A DNA stretch of 64,000 nt from assembly GCF_014203015.1 (NCBI RefSeq), contig NZ_JACHIB010000019.1, forward strand, positions 1 through 64,000, in the 5' to 3' direction. The notes beneath the pieces were generated by a model. The model did not search any database and had not been told where the DNA came from. It saw nothing but the letters and a program-made list of their open reading frames with translations. The stretch is from Castellaniella defragrans. GTDB lineage: Bacteria > Pseudomonadota > Gammaproteobacteria > Burkholderiales > Burkholderiaceae_B. This document shows, piece after piece, positions 37,752-46,268 of this stretch (positions within the stretch are counted from its first letter, which is position 1; each line of letters starts with the position of its first letter). Position numbers and translations under genes: made by a program.

Positions 37752-38491
37752 ACCCCCAGATAGGCCCGCTTCAATTCCGGATCCTCGATCAGGTCGCGGG
37801 CCGGGCCTTCGCGCACGATCCGGCCGGTCTCCAGCACGTAGGCGCGGTCGGCCGCCGCCAGCGCCAGGTGGATGTCCTGCTCGACCAGCAGGATGGTCAC
37901 GCCCTGGTCGCGGATGGCCGTCAGGTTGTCCATCAGCTGGTCCACGATGATCGGGGCCAGCCCCAGGCTCATCTCGTCGACCATCAGCAGGCGCGGGCGC
38001 GCCATCAGGGCGCGCGCCATGGCGCACATCTGCTGCTCGCCGCCGGACATGCTGCCGGCCAGCTGGCGCCGCCGCTCGGCCATGCGGGGAAACAGGCCGT
38101 AGACCTTGTCCAGGTCGGCGCGCACCTCCGCCTTGTCGTCGCGCCGGTAGGCGCCCATCAGCAGGTTGTCCTGCACCGACATGCGCGGAAAGAGCTGGCG
38201 GCCCTCGGGCACCTGCACGATGCCCAGGCGGAAGATCGCGTCGGGCGTGAGTCCGCCGATGGAGCGGCCTTCCCATTCGATGGTGCCCGACTGGACCGGC
38301 AGCAGGCCCGAGAGCGTGCGCAGCAGGGTGGTCTTGCCCGCGCCGTTGCTGCCCACCAGCGCCAGGAACTCGGCCGGCCGGACGTCCAGGGAGACCGACT
38401 GCAGCACCCCGACCAGGCCGTAGCCGGCCGACAGGCCGCGGATCCGCAGCAGCGCGTCCCGCGGGGCGGGTGCGGGCGTGGTGGCGTTCAT
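37748..38491 (-). CDS. livF: branched-chain amino acid-type ABC transporter ATPase LivF
   Basis: A 247-residue ATPase of the Liv/HAAT family: Walker A LVGSNGAGKTTLLRT, Q-loop area VQVPEGRQLFPRMSV, signature SGSMSGGEQQMCAMARALM, Walker B LLMVDEMSLGLAP. Last gene of the five-gene importer operon; ATG overlaps the livG stop (ATGA). The substrate of this particular system is not known; the Liv class covers branched-chain amino acids, short amides, urea and aromatic acids. Confidence 0.94.
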   Translation of the reverse strand: MNATTPAPAPRDALLRIRGLSAGYGLVGVLQSVSLDVRPAEFLALVGSNGAGKTTLLRTLSGLLPVQSGTIEWEGRSIGGLTPDAIFRLGIVQVPEGRQLFPRMSVQDNLLMGAYRRDDKAEVRADLDKVYGLFPRMAERRRQLAGSMSGGEQQMCAMARALMARPRLLMVDEMSLGLAPIIVDQLMDNLTAIRDQGVTILLVEQDIHLALAAADRAYVLETGRIVREGPARDLIEDPELKRAYLGV

Positions 38492-39222
38492 GAGCGCTTC
38501 TTCCCGAGATAGGCTTCGACGACGCGGCTGTCGGTGAGCACGCTGTCGGGCGCGCCGTCGGCGATCTTCTCGCCGTGGTGCAGCACCATGATGCGGTCCG
38601 ACAGGGTGCGGATCGCCTTGATGACGTGCTCGATGACGATGATGCTGATGCCGGTGCCGCGCACCTTGCGGATGATGTCGATGACTTCGTCGATCTCCAC
38701 CAGGTTCAGGCCGGCCATGACCTCGTCGCACAGCAGCACGCGCGGCTGCATGGCCAGGGCCTTGGCCAGCTCCAGGCGCTTGCGGTCGGGGCCGCCCAGG
38801 TCCTCGGCGCGGTGGCCGGCGTGCCGGCCCAGCCCGACGAAGTCCAGGCATTCGCGGGCGCTTTCGCGCGCCAGCGCGAGTTTGGCCTGGCCCCGCCCGC
38901 GGCCGAACAGGGCGCCGACCGCCACGTTGTCCAGCACCGACAGGCCGGGGAAGGGCTGCATGATCTGGAAGGTGCGGCCGATGCCCAGGCGCGCGCGGCG
39001 GAAGGCGGCCAGGCGGTCGATGCGCCGGCCGTCGAACCAGACCTCGCCCTCGGTGGGGTCCAGGGTGCCGCTCAGCAGGCTGATCAGCGTGGTCTTGCCC
39101 GCGCCGTTGGGGCCGATGAAGCCCAGGATCTCGCCGGGCAGCAGCGAGAAGCTGACGTCGTGCACGGCCACCAGCCCGGCAAAGCGGCGCGTCAGGCCGC
39201 GGGCTTCGAGGATGGGCTTCAT
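38488..39222 (-). CDS. livG: ABC transporter ATPase LivG
   Basis: A 244-residue ATPase: Walker A GFIGPNGAGKTTLISLLSG, Walker B VLLCDEVMAGLN. The signature segment is divergent (AEDLGGPDRKRLELAKALA rather than LSGGQ), as in a known LivG subgroup with xRKRLE. It has no BCA-CTP extension beyond the normal length. Translation is coupled on both sides; its Shine-Dalgarno GGGGAGG lies inside the small upstream frame. Confidence 0.93.
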   Translation of the reverse strand: MKPILEARGLTRRFAGLVAVHDVSFSLLPGEILGFIGPNGAGKTTLISLLSGTLDPTEGEVWFDGRRIDRLAAFRRARLGIGRTFQIMQPFPGLSVLDNVAVGALFGRGRGQAKLALARESARECLDFVGLGRHAGHRAEDLGGPDRKRLELAKALAMQPRVLLCDEVMAGLNLVEIDEVIDIIRKVRGTGISIIVIEHVIKAIRTLSDRIMVLHHGEKIADGAPDSVLTDSRVVEAYLGKKRS

Positions 39223-39293
39223 GCGGCCTCCCCGGCGCCGCGCGCCGTCCCGGCGGAAGGGAATTCGCCTCTGGAGCGGTCCTGCGTGCTCAT
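39219..39293 (-). CDS. 24-codon reading frame between livM and livG
   Basis: ATG at 39293 overlaps the livM stop (ATGA) and its own TGA overlaps the livG start (ATGA). The predicted peptide starts MSTQDRSRGEFPSAG, then TARGAGEAA, with no hydrophobic segment. It could be a true small protein, or a coupling frame that keeps ribosomes moving from livM to livG. No homolog is recognised. Confidence 0.4.
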   Translation of the reverse strand: MSTQDRSRGEFPSAGTARGAGEAA

Positions 39294-40237
39294 AGCCGAT
39301 GCATCCGGATGTTTTCGATGAAGTAGCGCCAGCCCGTGCGGCGGTAGCGCCGGGCGACGTCGGCCAGGCCGCGCGGCATCAGCACCACGGCGACGACGAT
39401 GACGGCGCCGAAGAACAGGCCGGCGATGCTGGTGACCTCGCTGGACAGGAACTCGGAGAGGGCCGACAGGATGAGCGAGCCGACGATGGGGCCGAGGACC
39501 GTGCCCGGGCCGCCGAAGACCGCCATGATGATCATCTTCACGTTCAGCGTGATGTCGAAGGCGCTTTCCGGGTCGAGGAAGGTGATCCAGTAGGCGTGGA
39601 TGCCGCCGGCCAGGGCGCTGAACACGCCGGCCAGGGCGAAGGCCAGGACCTTGTAGCGCGTGGTGTCCACGCCCATCACGACCGCGCCTTCCTCGTTCTC
39701 GCGGATGGCGATCAGGCCGAAACCGAAGCGGCTGCGCGTCAGCCACCAGACCGTCAGGGTGGCCGCGACGAGCAGGCCCAGCGACAGTTCGTAGAACAGG
39801 GGATCGTCGTTCAGCGGCGGCAGCACCAGGCCGATGTTCTGGCCGGCCAGCTCGACGTTGGAGACGATGGCCGCCATGACCTGGGCCAGGGCCAGGGTGG
39901 CGATGGCGAAATAGTGGCCCTTCAGGCGCAGCACCGGGATGCCCAGGCAGATGGCGAAGACCACCGCCAGCAGCACGCCGAAGGCCAGTCCCGCGGCGAA
40001 GGGCAGCTGCCACTGCACCATGGCGATGCCCACGCCGTAGGCGCCCAGGCCGTAGAAGGCGGAATTGCCGAAGGACGGGTAGCCGGCGTAGCCGCCGATG
40101 ATGTTCCAGCCCTGGGCCAGCACGGCCAGCAGCAGGGTGCTGATGCCGAACTGCACGAGCGTGTCCGAGCCGTACAGCGGCAGCAGTGCGAGCGCGACCA
40201 GCACGGCCAGGGCGAGGAAGATGCGCGCGGCCGTCAT
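39290..40237 (-). CDS. livM: ABC transporter permease LivM
   Basis: A 315-residue permease with eight or more membrane segments. The LivM features are GWNIIGGYAGYPSFGNSAFY near residue 43, IPVLRLKGHYFAIATLALAQ, and the coupling-helix block IRENEEGAVVMGVDTTRYKV. The late part has MAVFGGPGTVLGPIVGSLIL. Overlaps livH by 4 nt. Confidence 0.94.
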   Translation of the reverse strand: MTAARIFLALAVLVALALLPLYGSDTLVQFGISTLLLAVLAQGWNIIGGYAGYPSFGNSAFYGLGAYGVGIAMVQWQLPFAAGLAFGVLLAVVFAICLGIPVLRLKGHYFAIATLALAQVMAAIVSNVELAGQNIGLVLPPLNDDPLFYELSLGLLVAATLTVWWLTRSRFGFGLIAIRENEEGAVVMGVDTTRYKVLAFALAGVFSALAGGIHAYWITFLDPESAFDITLNVKMIIMAVFGGPGTVLGPIVGSLILSALSEFLSSEVTSIAGLFFGAVIVVAVVLMPRGLADVARRYRRTGWRYFIENIRMHRL

Positions 40238-41097
40238 GCGGTCCTCCCGAGCAGGCCGCTGGGGCGCAGGATCAGCACCAGCACCAGCACGCCGAAGCTG
40301 GCCACGTCGGCGAAGGTCGGGCCGACGTACAGGGTGGTCAGCGCCTCGATCAGGCCCAGCACCAGGCCGCCGGCGATGACGCCCAGCGGCGTGTCCAGCC
40401 CGCCGATGATGGAAATCGCGAAGGACTTGGCGGTCAGGGTCGCGCCAATGTAGGGGTTGATCTGCGACACGGTGCCGTACAGGCCGCCGGCCGCGCCGGC
40501 CAGCGCCAGGCCCAGGCCGAAGGTCACGGCGTACAGGTGGCGCGGCTCGACGCCGTGCAGGCGCGCCGCCGCCAGGTTCTGGGCGGTCGCGCGGATCGCC
40601 CGGCCCAGCCGCGTGTGCAGCAGGAAGCGCCACATGGCCAGCGTCAGCAGGATGGCCAGGCCCGACGCCGCCAGGCGCACCAGCGGGACGGTCACGCCCA
40701 GGACGTCGATGTTGCGCCCGGAATAGGACGGGTTGATGGTGCGGAAGTCGGCCGAGAACACCAGCTGCGCCAGGTAGGTCAGGACGACCTCCAGGCCGAA
40801 GGTGATCAGCAGCGTGTTGAACATGGGCGCCCGGGCGATGAGGTTCAGGATGCCGCGCTGGATCGCGTAGCCGATGCCGAACATCAGGACCGCGGTGAGG
40901 GGCAGCCCGAGGAAGGGATCCAGGCCCAGCCAGGTGTAGCTGTACCAGGAGATGTAGGCGCCCAGCATGATGAAGGCGCCGTGGGCCAGGTTGACGATGT
41001 TGAGCACCCCCCAGACCAGGGCCAGGCCGAGCGCCATGATGGCGTACAGCCCGCCCTGCAGGATGCCGTTGACGAGGACTTGCAGCAGAAGGTCCAA
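40234..41097 (-). CDS. livH: ABC transporter permease LivH
   Basis: A 287-residue permease: VNGILQGGLYAIMALGLALV, NIVNLAHGAFIMLGAYI, then RAIRATAQNLAAARLHGVEP (coupling helix) and SIIGGLDTPLGVIAGGLVLG. Second gene of the operon, 30 bp after the binding protein. Confidence 0.94.
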   Translation of the reverse strand: MDLLLQVLVNGILQGGLYAIMALGLALVWGVLNIVNLAHGAFIMLGAYISWYSYTWLGLDPFLGLPLTAVLMFGIGYAIQRGILNLIARAPMFNTLLITFGLEVVLTYLAQLVFSADFRTINPSYSGRNIDVLGVTVPLVRLAASGLAILLTLAMWRFLLHTRLGRAIRATAQNLAAARLHGVEPRHLYAVTFGLGLALAGAAGGLYGTVSQINPYIGATLTAKSFAISIIGGLDTPLGVIAGGLVLGLIEALTTLYVGPTFADVASFGVLVLVLILRPSGLLGRTA

Positions 41098-41127
41098 GGC
41101 GGGCTCTCCCGGGATCGTGAAGGGGGA

Positions 41128-42345
41128 TCAGCGCTTGGACCAGTCGGGCATCGGGTATTTCGCGTCGCGCAGGAACTTGCTGCCGTCGAACACGGCCGCG
41201 GGCTTGCCGTCCTGCACCTGGATCACCACCTGGTCGAGGTCGATCTGGCCGTTGCCGGCGAAGGCGATGTGCCCGTAGAGGCTCTGGAAGTCGCTGCCGG
41301 CCAGGGCGTCGCGCACGGCCTTGGGATCGAGCGACCCGGCCTTCTCGATGGCCTTGACGATGGCCTCGACGTCGGCCACGCCCGAGGCGGCGTGGTAGTC
41401 GGGCTCGTAGCGGTACTGGGCGCCCCAGGCCTTGGCGAACTGGGCGGCGTCGCCGAACCAGTCGTCCTTCAGCGTCTCGCTGGGCAGCCAGGCGGACATG
41501 CCGAAGGCATATTCGGCGTCCGCGCCCAGGGCCTTGCGGAAGTCCTCGCTGGGCACGCCCACGGTGAAGGAATAGAGCTTGGGCGAGACGTCCAGGCTCT
41601 TGGCCTGGCGGATGAAGTTCAGGATCTCGGTCTCGTGCCCCGCGACCAGCACGGCGTCGGCCTGCTTGGACTTGATCTGCGACAGCAGGGTGTTGAAGTC
41701 GCTGGCGTTGCTGCTGTAGCGCTCGTCGATCACGGTCTTCAGGCCGGCCTGCTCCAGCAGCGGGCGGGTGCCCTTGGCCACCGACACGTCGAAGGCGTCG
41801 TCCGCGTAGAGCAGGGCGATCTGGGCGGGCGCCGGCTTGAGCTGCTTGAGCATGGCGATGGTGCTGCCGAAGTAGTTGCTGGCCGGCGCCAGGGTGCCGA
41901 AGACGTACTTGAAGCCGCGCGAGAAGATCTGGTCCGAGGCGCCGCCGCCCTGCACCATGGGGACCTGGTATTTTTCCGAGACGGCGGAGTCGGCCAGGGC
42001 GAAGTTGCTGGCGAAGGGTCCGAGCAGGAAGTTCACCTTGTCCTTGGAGACCAGCTGCGTGTACTGGCGCACGCTCAGGTTCACGTCCGACTGGTTGTCG
42101 TAGATCTTCAGCGCCAGGGTGTATTGCTTGCCGCCGACCTGGACGCCGCCCTTGCGGTTGATCTGGTCCACCGCGAGCTGGTAGGCGTCCTTGTAGTAGC
42201 GCCCGGTGTTGGCCACGGGCCCGGTCAGCTGGACCGAGGCGCCCAGGACGATCTCGTTGCCGGCCGCCTGGCTGGCGGGGCTGCCCAGGCTCAGGGCCAG
42301 GGCCAGGGCCGCGCAGGGCAGCCCGTCGCGCAACAGGGTGTGCAT
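41128..42345 (-). CDS. ABC transporter substrate-binding protein, Liv type
   Basis: A 405-residue periplasmic protein: signal peptide about 1-27 ([17 protein letters not shown]), then the type-1 bilobed fold ([78 protein letters not shown]). First gene of the livKHMGF-type operon, so it should supply the substrate to LivHMGF. Substrate unknown. Divergent from the DUF2325 gene across 260 bp. Confidence 0.93.
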   Translation of the reverse strand: MHTLLRDGLPCAALALALSLGSPASQAAGNEIVLGASVQLTGPVANTGRYYKDAYQLAVDQINRKGGVQVGGKQYTLALKIYDNQSDVNLSVRQYTQLVSKDKVNFLLGPFASNFALADSAVSEKYQVPMVQGGGASDQIFSRGFKYVFGTLAPASNYFGSTIAMLKQLKPAPAQIALLYADDAFDVSVAKGTRPLLEQAGLKTVIDERYSSNASDFNTLLSQIKSKQADAVLVAGHETEILNFIRQAKSLDVSPKLYSFTVGVPSEDFRKALGADAEYAFGMSAWLPSETLKDDWFGDAAQFAKAWGAQYRYEPDYHAASGVADVEAIVKAIEKAGSLDPKAVRDALAGSDFQSLYGHIAFAGNGQIDLDQVVIQVQDGKPAAVFDGSKFLRDAKYPMPDWSKR

Positions 42346-42509
42346 GGTGTGTCTCCGTTGGAAGGGTTCTTCTTTCGGAAATTGTGCGCCGCGCCCGGTA
42401 ACAGTTTTCTGAACGGAAATTGACGGGAAACTGAATTCTCCGGGGAAAGAGGGGAAGTGCGTCAGGGTAAATCCCGAGACGATGCGAAGCCTTGTTACAT
42501 CAAACAGAA

Positions 42510-42542
42510 TTGCGTTTGTTAATAGGAATGATTATCATTAAC
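42510..42542 (+). promoter_or_regulatory. promoter with overlapping Fur box
   Basis: AGGAATGATTATCATTAAC (42524-42542) matches the 6-6-1-6 Fur consensus well: GATTAT C ATTAAC differs from GATAAT C ATTATC at two positions. It covers a -10 TATCAT (42533-42538) that lies 17 bp from TTGCGT (42510-42515). Repression by iron-loaded Fur is therefore expected for the gene at 42606. Confidence 0.65.
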
Positions 42543-42605
42543 TATCAAAACCACGATCACAGGCCGGTCATCCACCGCACCGGCTCACCACCCGGAGTCG
42601 ATTTC

Positions 42606-43031
42606 ATGGCGCAATCGCAACTGCAACCGCAATCGCAGTCCCAAGTCAGTGCACTGATCGTCGGCGCGGACCGGCTGGGCAACATCCCGGACCTGCTGCG
42701 CGACCACAACATCGCCATCCGCCATCACATCAGCGGCCGCGATCCCGCGCATCAGAAAAAGGCGCCCGCGCTGCCTTCCGGCACCGACCTGGTCATCCTG
42801 CTGACGGATTTCCTGGGGCACAACGTGATGAAGACCTTCCGCCTGGCGGCGCAGCGCGCCGGCATCCGCGTGCTGGCATGCCGGCGGTCGGTGTGCAGCA
42901 TGCAGCAGGCGCTGGACCAGTGCGGCTACTGTAAAGCATGCCCGCTGCGGGAAGAGAACACGGCCGGCTCGGGGGCGCGCGTCTCGTGCAAGCGGCGGGG
43001 CGGGCACGGCGGGCTGGCTCTGCAGGCGTAG
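42606..43031 (+). CDS. DUF2325 domain protein, probably iron-regulated
   Basis: A 141-residue protein: a Gln/Ser-rich start (AQSQLQPQSQSQ), then ALIVGADRLGNIPDLLRDHN and DLVILLTDFLGHNVMKTFRL, the Rossmann-like DUF2325 fold. It has a cysteine cluster in CRRSVCSMQQALDQCGYCKA followed by CP and a later Cys. The cysteines could bind metal or a cluster. Function is unknown for the family. ATG 42606 was chosen as the first in-frame start after the Fur-box promoter; GGAG lies 9-12 nt upstream. A terminator follows directly, so it is a single-gene unit. Confidence 0.75.
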   Translation: MAQSQLQPQSQSQVSALIVGADRLGNIPDLLRDHNIAIRHHISGRDPAHQKKAPALPSGTDLVILLTDFLGHNVMKTFRLAAQRAGIRVLACRRSVCSMQQALDQCGYCKACPLREENTAGSGARVSCKRRGGHGGLALQA

Positions 43032-43053
43032 ACGCGCGGGCCCGGTGTGGAAA

Positions 43054-43085
43054 GCCCCGGCAAGGCGCCGGGGCTTCTCTTTTTT
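43054..43085 (+). terminator. rho-independent terminator after the DUF2325 gene
   Basis: A 10-bp stem AAGCCCCGGC / GCCGGGGCTT with a 5-base loop is followed by CTTTTTT. It lies 23 bp beyond the stop and could act on the convergent gene as well. Confidence 0.9.
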
Positions 43086-43115
43086 GGACGGAGCCGTCTC
43101 AGGGAAGGGGCCGCC

Positions 43116-43976
43116 TCAGCGCTTGGCGGCCACGCGCCTGGTGCTCGTGTGCTTTGCGGCCGCGGACTTGGCCGCTGCGGGCCTGGCGGCCGTGCGCCTG
43201 GCCGTCGCGGGCTTGGCGGCGGCGTGCTTGGCGCTGGCATGCCGGGTGTTCGCGTGCTTGCCGCCGGACGCGGGCGTGGCGGCCGCGGGTTCGGCGGCTT
43301 CGACGGCCGCGAGCGAGCTGGCGTCGGACTGCGCCTGCAGGCGCCGGGCGCCGTTGTAGCGCTTGCGCCAGTAGGCCATGTCCATGCTGTCGACGCGGAT
43401 GCTGGCGCCGGTGCGCGGCGCGTGCAGGAATTTGTGGTCGCCCAGGTAGATGCCGACGTGCGAATAGCGCTGGCCCAGGGTGTTGAAGAACACCAGGTCG
43501 CCGCGCCGCAGTTCCTCGCGGTCCACGGAGATGCCCTGCTGGGCCTGCTCGCGCGCCCGGCGGGGGAGTTTCAGGCCGAGGGATTTTTCGGCCGCGTAGG
43601 CGACCAGGCCGCTGCAGTCGAAGCCTTCGCCGGGGGCGTCGCCGCCGTAGCGGTATTTGACCCCCAGGAACTTCATGGCGGTGGCCGCCAGGGTCTTGGG
43701 CGCCTGGCTGGTGCCGTAGAGTTCCGCTTCGGGGGTGTCGATGGCGAGGCTGCGCTTGTTGTCGAGCCAGGCGCCCAGCGGATCGGACTGGGTGCTGAGC
43801 AGGTAGCTGTCGCGCAGCAGGTGATTGGAGGTGAGGCTGGCGTCGGCCGTCTTGCGGGGCTGGTGCGCGCATCCGGCCAGCGCCACGAGGCCCGCGCACA
43901 GCAGCAGTTTCAGGGAACGGACCGCCAGGGGGCGGGGTGGATTCGGCTGATCTGAGGCGGAATGGGGCGGTGGCAT
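43116..43976 (-). CDS. NlpC/P60 peptidoglycan hydrolase lipoprotein with basic Ala/Lys tail
   Basis: A 286-residue protein. Residues about 18-36 form a lipoprotein signal ending LVALAGC. The NlpC/P60 papain-like domain (about 90-205) has Cys in GEGFDCSGLVAYAAE, His in RYSHVGIYLGDHKF and a polar residue following in FLHAPRTGAS; this class cuts the D-Glu-DAP bond in peptide stems. The last 65 residues are a repetitive Ala/Lys/Arg/Thr/His tail (KHAAAKPATARRTAARPAAA style) like histone-H1-like proteins. It may bind polyanions such as lipopolysaccharide or DNA, which is inference. The later start was chosen because it precedes the lipobox signal. Confidence 0.88.
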   Translation of the reverse strand: MPPPHSASDQPNPPRPLAVRSLKLLLCAGLVALAGCAHQPRKTADASLTSNHLLRDSYLLSTQSDPLGAWLDNKRSLAIDTPEAELYGTSQAPKTLAATAMKFLGVKYRYGGDAPGEGFDCSGLVAYAAEKSLGLKLPRRAREQAQQGISVDREELRRGDLVFFNTLGQRYSHVGIYLGDHKFLHAPRTGASIRVDSMDMAYWRKRYNGARRLQAQSDASSLAAVEAAEPAAATPASGGKHANTRHASAKHAAAKPATARRTAARPAAAKSAAAKHTSTRRVAAKR

Positions 43977-44381
43977 GGGCGGATGGCTAACGGATGTCGT
44001 CGCCCGCAGCCGCCTCGCGTGGCCGCGGCGCTTAAACGAGCGCGGCACGGGTCGCGGGCTGGCCGGATACCGGGCGCCGGGTTGATCTGATGGGTTGCCC
44101 GCCCTGCGGACAACTCTCCGAGTGTAGTGGATCGAGCCGGTCGAGTAAAGCCGGGATTTGGCCGGGGTTTGGCCTTCCTTTCCCTGCGCTGCCCGCGCGT
44201 CTTCCATCGGGCTCCCATCAGGCTCCCATCAGGCCCGCGTCAGTCTCGCGTCAGGCGGGCGTTGTATGTTCGGCGCCAGGGTGTAGCATGTCACCCATTC
44301 AGCATGCCATCCTTTCCATCCACTCTATATAGAAACTCCCGCGGTCCGCACGGGCCGCAGGGCGGCACCGGAGACGAACCC
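43977..44381. other. 405-bp intergenic region between the lipoprotein gene and prpE
   Basis: No gene is seen. Short degenerate direct repeats of the type GGCTCCCATCA and CGCGTCAG occur at 44209-44254. A possible prpE promoter is TTGTAT-16 bp-TAGCAT (about 44262-44289), and a TATATA lies further down at 44327-44332; neither is strong. Confidence 0.3.
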
Positions 44382-46268
44382 ATGCAGAAAGTCCGCGAAT
44401 TCCATCGCCAGTCGATCCAGGACCGGGAGGCCTTCTGGGCGCGCGAGGCCCAGCGCATCCACTGGGAAACCCCCTTCACCCGCGTGCTGGATTATTCCCG
44501 GCCGCCGTTCGCGCGCTGGTTCGTCGGCGGGCGCACCAACCTCTGCTACAACGCCGTCGACCGCTGGCTCGACACCCAGGGCGACCAGCCCGCCCTGATC
44601 TGGGTGTCCACCGAGGTCGACCAGGAAATCGTCTACACCCGCGCCGATCTCGCGCGCGAGGTCAACGCCGCCGCCGCCACGCTGCAGGAACTCGGGGTCG
44701 TCCAGGGCGACCGCGTGCTGATCTACCTGCCCATGATTCCCCAGGCGGCCTTCTTCATGCTGGCCTGCGCCCGGCTGGGCGCCATCCATTCGGTGGTGTT
44801 CGGCGGCTTCGCCGCGCACAATCTGGCCCAGCGCATCGACGACGCCCAGCCCCGGGTGATCGTGTCCACCGACGCGGGTTCGCGCGGCGGGCGGCCGATC
44901 GCCTACAAGCCGCTGCTGGACCAGGCGATCGAGCAGTCCTCCCATGCGCCCGAGCGCGTCGTGCTGGTGAACCGGGGCCTGGCGCCCATGGACCTGACGC
45001 CGGGCCGCGACCTGGAATACGCGCCCTTGCGGGCGCGCCACCTGGATGCCCAGGTGCCGGTGGTCTGGCTGGAATCCAACGAACCCAGCTACATCCTGTA
45101 CACCTCGGGCACGACCGGCAATCCCAAGGGCGTCCAGCGCGACGTCGGCGGCTACGCGGTGGCGCTGTGCGCGTCCATGGAATACATCTACGGCGGCAAG
45201 CCGGGCGACGTCTATTTCTCCAGCAGCGACGTGGGCTGGGTGGTGGGGCACTCCTACGTGGTCTACGGGCCGCTGCTCAACGGCCAGGCGACCGTCATGT
45301 ACGAGGGCACGCCGGTGCGCCCCGACGCCGCCATCCTCTGGCGCATCGTCGAGATCTACCGCGTCAACGTGCTGTTTTCCGCGCCGACGGCGATCCGCGT
45401 GCTGAAGAAGCACGATCCCGCCCTGCTGAGCCGCCACGACCTGTCCAGCCTGGAGCGCATCTACCTGGCGGGCGAGCCGCTCGACGAGCTCACCGGCCAG
45501 TGGCTGTCCGAGGCGCTGGGCAAGCCCGTGATCGACAACTACTGGCAGACGGAGACCGGCTGGCCGATCCTCTCGGCCCAGCCCGGGATCGAGGAAGTCC
45601 CCACCCGCTTCGGCAGCCCGTCCTTCCCGGTCTACGGCTACGACGCGCGGGTGGTCGACGAGACCACCGGGCGGGACTGCGGCCCGAACCAGAAGGGCGT
45701 GGTGGCGATCGAGCCGCCGCTGCCGCCGGGGGCGATGAGCACGATCTGGGGCAACGACGAACGCTTCGTGCGCACCTACTTCCAGTCCTTCCCCGGCCGC
45801 CTGTGCTATTCGACCTCCGACTGGGGGCTGGTGGACGACGACGGCTACTGGTACATCCTGGGCCGCACCGACGACGTGATCAACGTCGCCGGGCACCGCC
45901 TGGGCACGCGCGAGATCGAGGAATCGGTCAACACCCACCCGGCCGTGGCCGAATCGGCGGTGGTGGGGGTGGCGGACCAGCTCAAGGGCCAGGAGGCCAT
46001 GGCCTTCGCCGTGCTGCGCAATCCCGCGCTGCTGGAAGAATCCGGCGCCCGCGAGCGCCTGGAAGCCGAGATCAAGCGCGTCATCGAGCAGCGCAACGGC
46101 GCCGTGGCCCGCCCGGCGCGCATCCTGTTCGTCAACACCCTGCCCAAGACGCGCTCGGGCAAGGTCCTGCGCCGGGCCATCGTGGCGCTGTGCGAAGGCC
46201 GCGATCCGGGCGATCTGACGACGATCGAGGATCCGGGCGCGCTCGACCAGATCCGTACGGCACTGTGA
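44382..46268 (+). CDS. prpE: propionyl-CoA synthetase (PrpE-type acyl-CoA synthetase)
   Basis: A 628-residue adenylate-forming enzyme of the acetyl-CoA-synthetase group. Motifs in order: FHRQSIQDREAFWAREAQRI near the start; ATP loop YILYTSGTTGNPKGVQRD; FSSSDVGWVVGHSYVVYGPL; DNYWQTETGWPIL; hinge GRTDDVINVAGHRLGTREIE; and the acetylatable Lys in [12 protein letters not shown]. The lack of an N-terminal extension and the TETGWP motif are typical of PrpE rather than Acs. It activates propionate to propionyl-CoA. The following MFS gene begins inside its stop codon. Confidence 0.92.
   Translation: MQKVREFHRQSIQDREAFWAREAQRIHWETPFTRVLDYSRPPFARWFVGGRTNLCYNAVDRWLDTQGDQPALIWVSTEVDQEIVYTRADLAREVNAAAATLQELGVVQGDRVLIYLPMIPQAAFFMLACARLGAIHSVVFGGFAAHNLAQRIDDAQPRVIVSTDAGSRGGRPIAYKPLLDQAIEQSSHAPERVVLVNRGLAPMDLTPGRDLEYAPLRARHLDAQVPVVWLESNEPSYILYTSGTTGNPKGVQRDVGGYAVALCASMEYIYGGKPGDVYFSSSDVGWVVGHSYVVYGPLLNGQATVMYEGTPVRPDAAILWRIVEIYRVNVLFSAPTAIRVLKKHDPALLSRHDLSSLERIYLAGEPLDELTGQWLSEALGKPVIDNYWQTETGWPILSAQPGIEEVPTRFGSPSFPVYGYDARVVDETTGRDCGPNQKGVVAIEPPLPPGAMSTIWGNDERFVRTYFQSFPGRLCYSTSDWGLVDDDGYWYILGRTDDVINVAGHRLGTREIEESVNTHPAVAESAVVGVADQLKGQEAMAFAVLRNPALLEESGARERLEAEIKRVIEQRNGAVARPARILFVNTLPKTRSGKVLRRAIVALCEGRDPGDLTTIEDPGALDQIRTAL

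Noticed and set aside
39219-40013. Long minus-strand frame overlapping livM
   Set aside because: Out of frame with the permease and Arg/Gly-rich; only its last 24 codons, beyond the livM stop, are kept as the small coupled frame.
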